Below are positions 62,437-64,000 of a DNA stretch of 64,000 bases, in pieces; the first letter of the stretch is position 1, and the number at the start of each line of letters is the position of its first letter. The translations under genes and the position numbers were made by a program. Under the pieces are notes generated by a model, which saw only the letters and a list, made by a program, of their open reading frames with translations, had not been told where the DNA came from and did no database searches. Origin of the DNA: Bacteroides salyersiae WAL 10018 = DSM 18765 = JCM 12988 (GTDB taxonomy: Bacteria; Bacteroidota; Bacteroidia; Bacteroidales; Bacteroidaceae); assembly GCF_000381365.1 (NCBI RefSeq), contig NZ_KB905468.1:186001-250000 (forward strand), in the 5' to 3' direction.

Positions 62437-62862
62437 ATGAAACGATTCTATTTTCAAACAACCGTAGCGTTGTTAGTAAGCCTCTTATTATTGGCATGTG
62501 ATGACAAAAACAAGAACTACCCTACCGACTATGTAGGCTTCGAGCATTCTATGCAATCTCACTTCTACAGCAAAAGTGACAAAGAAGAAACAATAGAAGT
62601 AAAAGTGATTGCCGTTGATAAAAAGAAAGAGGATAGAGAAGTTAAATTAAGTATCAACCGGTCTGCTATACCGGGAATAGGCGTGGTGTGCAAGCTAAAT
62701 AATGACCGGTTAATAATAAAAGCCGGAAAGAAAGAAGCCAAAGCCACTATCACACTTTTTCCGGGAAAGGCCATTAAAGGGGAAATCATCCAGATAGTCT
62801 GTACACCTTTATGGGAAGGCGGACAAACATCAAAAATGTCTATCGAGCTGATACCCAAATAG
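62437..62862 (+). CDS. Lipoprotein of unknown function between sigma and anti-sigma genes
   Basis: 141 residues. The signal ends LLLAC (Cys21) followed by DDKNKNYP; acidic residues right after the cysteine resemble the Bacteroidetes surface-export signal. The mature domain is beta-rich (ETIEVKVIAVDKKKEDREVKLS, KAGKKEAKATITLF, IQIVCTPLWEGGQTSKMS) and looks like a single Calx-beta or bacterial Ig-like fold. It is 6 bp before the FecR gene. A role in sensing or in the glycan uptake system is inferred from context. Confidence 0.7.
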   Translation: MKRFYFQTTVALLVSLLLLACDDKNKNYPTDYVGFEHSMQSHFYSKSDKEETIEVKVIAVDKKKEDREVKLSINRSAIPGIGVVCKLNNDRLIIKAGKKEAKATITLFPGKAIKGEIIQIVCTPLWEGGQTSKMSIELIPK

Positions 62863-62868
62863 AAAACA

Positions 62869-63744
62869 ATGAAATATACAGCAACAGAAGCAGAAAAAAT
62901 ACTGGAAAAGCTCATCGCCTCCACCCGTTCGCCCAGAGGACGCTTTTCGGCAGAAAAAAGTTACGCATTGCTAAAAAAACGGCTTCCGCAAAAAGAACAA
63001 CGCATGTTGAGCATGCGTAAAGTGCGCGTTTTCGCAATAGCTGCCACCGTGGCATTATTCTGTACAATGGGATGGGTCGTCTATGAATACATGCTCCCGG
63101 TCGGCCTGTATACGATCTCCACTCTGACCGAATGCAAAAACGTAAAACTGCCGGATGGAACAGAAGTGACTTTAAACCATTTTTCTTCACTCACTTATCC
63201 GGAACGTTTTCGCGGCAAACATCGTAAAGTGACGCTAAAAGGTGAAGGCTATTTCGAAGTGAGCAAAAGCAAAGAGCACCCGTTCATCGTGCAAGCCGAA
63301 GCTGTCAAAGTACGGGTATTGGGCACACACTTCAATATTGAAGCCTACCCCGGTGATCCGGAAGTAAAGACAACTCTTTTCGAAGGATCCGTTGCCGTAA
63401 GCACCGCCAGTCATCCGGAAGGCATCGTACTACGTCCCAACGAGAGCGCCATATATAATAAGAAGAAAGAAAGTCTGACCCGTGAAGCAGAGAAGAATGT
63501 TTCTGAAGAAATCGCATGGCAAAACGGTATATTCATTTTCAATCATCTCCCTCTGCAGGAAATCGTACGGGAGTTGAGCAACTCATTCGGAGTAAAAATA
63601 AAGATAGAAAATGAGAAGCTGCGCAACTACCGGCTTACTGCCAAATTTACCGATGGAGAAAGCCTGGAAGACATTCTGTATCTGTTGCAACAAGGAAGGG
63701 ATTTCAAATATAAACAAACCGATAAAGGAATAACAATCAATTGA
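62869..63744 (+). CDS. FecR-family anti-sigma factor (DUF4974)
   Basis: 291 residues. A cytoplasmic N-terminus (about 1-45) precedes one membrane helix (about 48-70, VFAIAATVALFCTMGWVVY). The periplasmic FecR domain (about 80-190) shows LPDGTEVTLNHFSSLTYPERF, KGEGYFEVSK and RVLGTHFNIEAY. The C-terminal DUF4974 is at about 220-291 (NHLPLQEIVRELSNSFGVKI). It should hold the sigma factor inactive until the receptor signals through its N-terminal domain. The SusC-type receptor starts 90 bp downstream. Confidence 0.92.
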   Translation: MKYTATEAEKILEKLIASTRSPRGRFSAEKSYALLKKRLPQKEQRMLSMRKVRVFAIAATVALFCTMGWVVYEYMLPVGLYTISTLTECKNVKLPDGTEVTLNHFSSLTYPERFRGKHRKVTLKGEGYFEVSKSKEHPFIVQAEAVKVRVLGTHFNIEAYPGDPEVKTTLFEGSVAVSTASHPEGIVLRPNESAIYNKKKESLTREAEKNVSEEIAWQNGIFIFNHLPLQEIVRELSNSFGVKIKIENEKLRNYRLTAKFTDGESLEDILYLLQQGRDFKYKQTDKGITIN

Positions 63745-63834
63745 TGTGCCACCGGATCATGGTAATATCACACCAGACATCCCGACCGGCACATGAATGC
63801 ACGGACTTATAAAACAAGCCACTCACAAGAAAAT

Positions 63835-64000
63835 ATGAACAAATCTCATATACCCCTGTATGTCGAGAATCTGATTCTGACATGCGGAATACTTTTTTTC
63901 TCATTACAAATGCAAGCGCAAAAAAACGATACCCAATTATCATTCAGCATTCGTAATGCCAGCCTTGAAGAATTTATCAAATACTTGGAAAATTCTACCG
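63835..64000 (+). CDS. SusC/RagA-type TonB-dependent receptor, 5' end (cut by window edge)
   Basis: 55 codons are present. The ATG at 63835 gives MNKSHIPLYVENLILTCG followed by hydrophobic residues and the cleavage-like QMQAQ. The next residues (QLSFSIRNASLEEFIKYLEN) start an STN (secretin/TonB N-terminal) domain, the part that signals to FecR. An in-frame ATG at 63793 would add 14 polar residues ahead of the signal peptide and is less likely. The gene continues beyond the window; the presence of a SusD partner cannot be seen. Confidence 0.8.
   Translation, partial: MNKSHIPLYVENLILTCGILFFSLQMQAQKNDTQLSFSIRNASLEEFIKYLENST

Overview
This window is chromosomal DNA from a Bacteroides-type bacterium (order Bacteroidales, most likely Bacteroides in the strict sense). 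Three things point there: promoters built on TTTG-N19/20-TAnnTTTG, the Bacteroidetes sigma-factor signature, with almost no Shine-Dalgarno dependence; a one-piece hybrid two-component sensor/AraC regulator beside glycosidase genes; and the gene set itself (RprXY-like system, class II ribonucleotide reductase, a second EF-G, DUF4974 anti-sigma and a SusC-type receptor). No integrase, transposase, CRISPR array or rRNA was found. The one tRNA is Arg(CCG).

Layout. 1-6.2 kb: 3' end of an AspT/YidE-type carrier, a cytidylate-kinase-like protein, two MATE exporters and a Crp-like regulator, separated by palindromic repeats. 6.4-16 kb: housekeeping genes (lysS, gpsA, pgi, a HAD phosphatase/mutase, a split LysO-type exporter, tRNA-Arg, asnA, ung). 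15.7-28.1 kb: envelope and wall genes (LptD-like protein, HD protein, NamZ-like muramidase, GH109-type lipoprotein, BASS-type carrier, amidase, MlaD/MCE protein), then dnaA and a nitroreductase. 28.4-42.8 kb: nrdJ, malQ, an acyltransferase, folB, an orphan regulator-like gene, the mtaB-GT2-mgsA operon, an acyl-CoA ligase and a small Ala-rich lipoprotein. 43-49.7 kb: rpsF-rpsR-rplI, a MarR regulator, a 58-residue membrane protein, rprX-rprY and an EF-G paralogue whose GTPase motifs have decayed. 50-60.4 kb: a compact carbohydrate locus in which a hybrid sensor/regulator is divergent from a small ORF, a LamG-LamG-GH30 enzyme and a GH2 enzyme. 60.6-64 kb: hemW, an ECF sigma factor, a lipoprotein, a FecR-type anti-sigma factor and the start of a SusC/TonB-dependent receptor that runs off the window.

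How genes work together. The GH30 and GH2 enzymes probably digest a beta-linked polysaccharide (beta-1,6-galactan is a reasonable guess) under the divergent hybrid regulator. Three copies of AATCGTGCA between the two promoters are candidate operator sites. The sigma/FecR/SusC set is a trans-envelope signalling cassette for another glycan. The EF-G paralogue resembles the starvation-linked EF-G2 described in B. thetaiotaomicron.

The strongest unexplained signals are non-coding. A facing pair of structured repeats at 30967-31601 has a stem that covaries between copies and a conserved 25-nt loop. A MITE-like inverted repeat (37.2-37.5 kb) is followed by an array of exact 22-bp period. A family of AAGTAGT-based arrays occurs three times. 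Function was assigned from motifs by eye; no database search was run.
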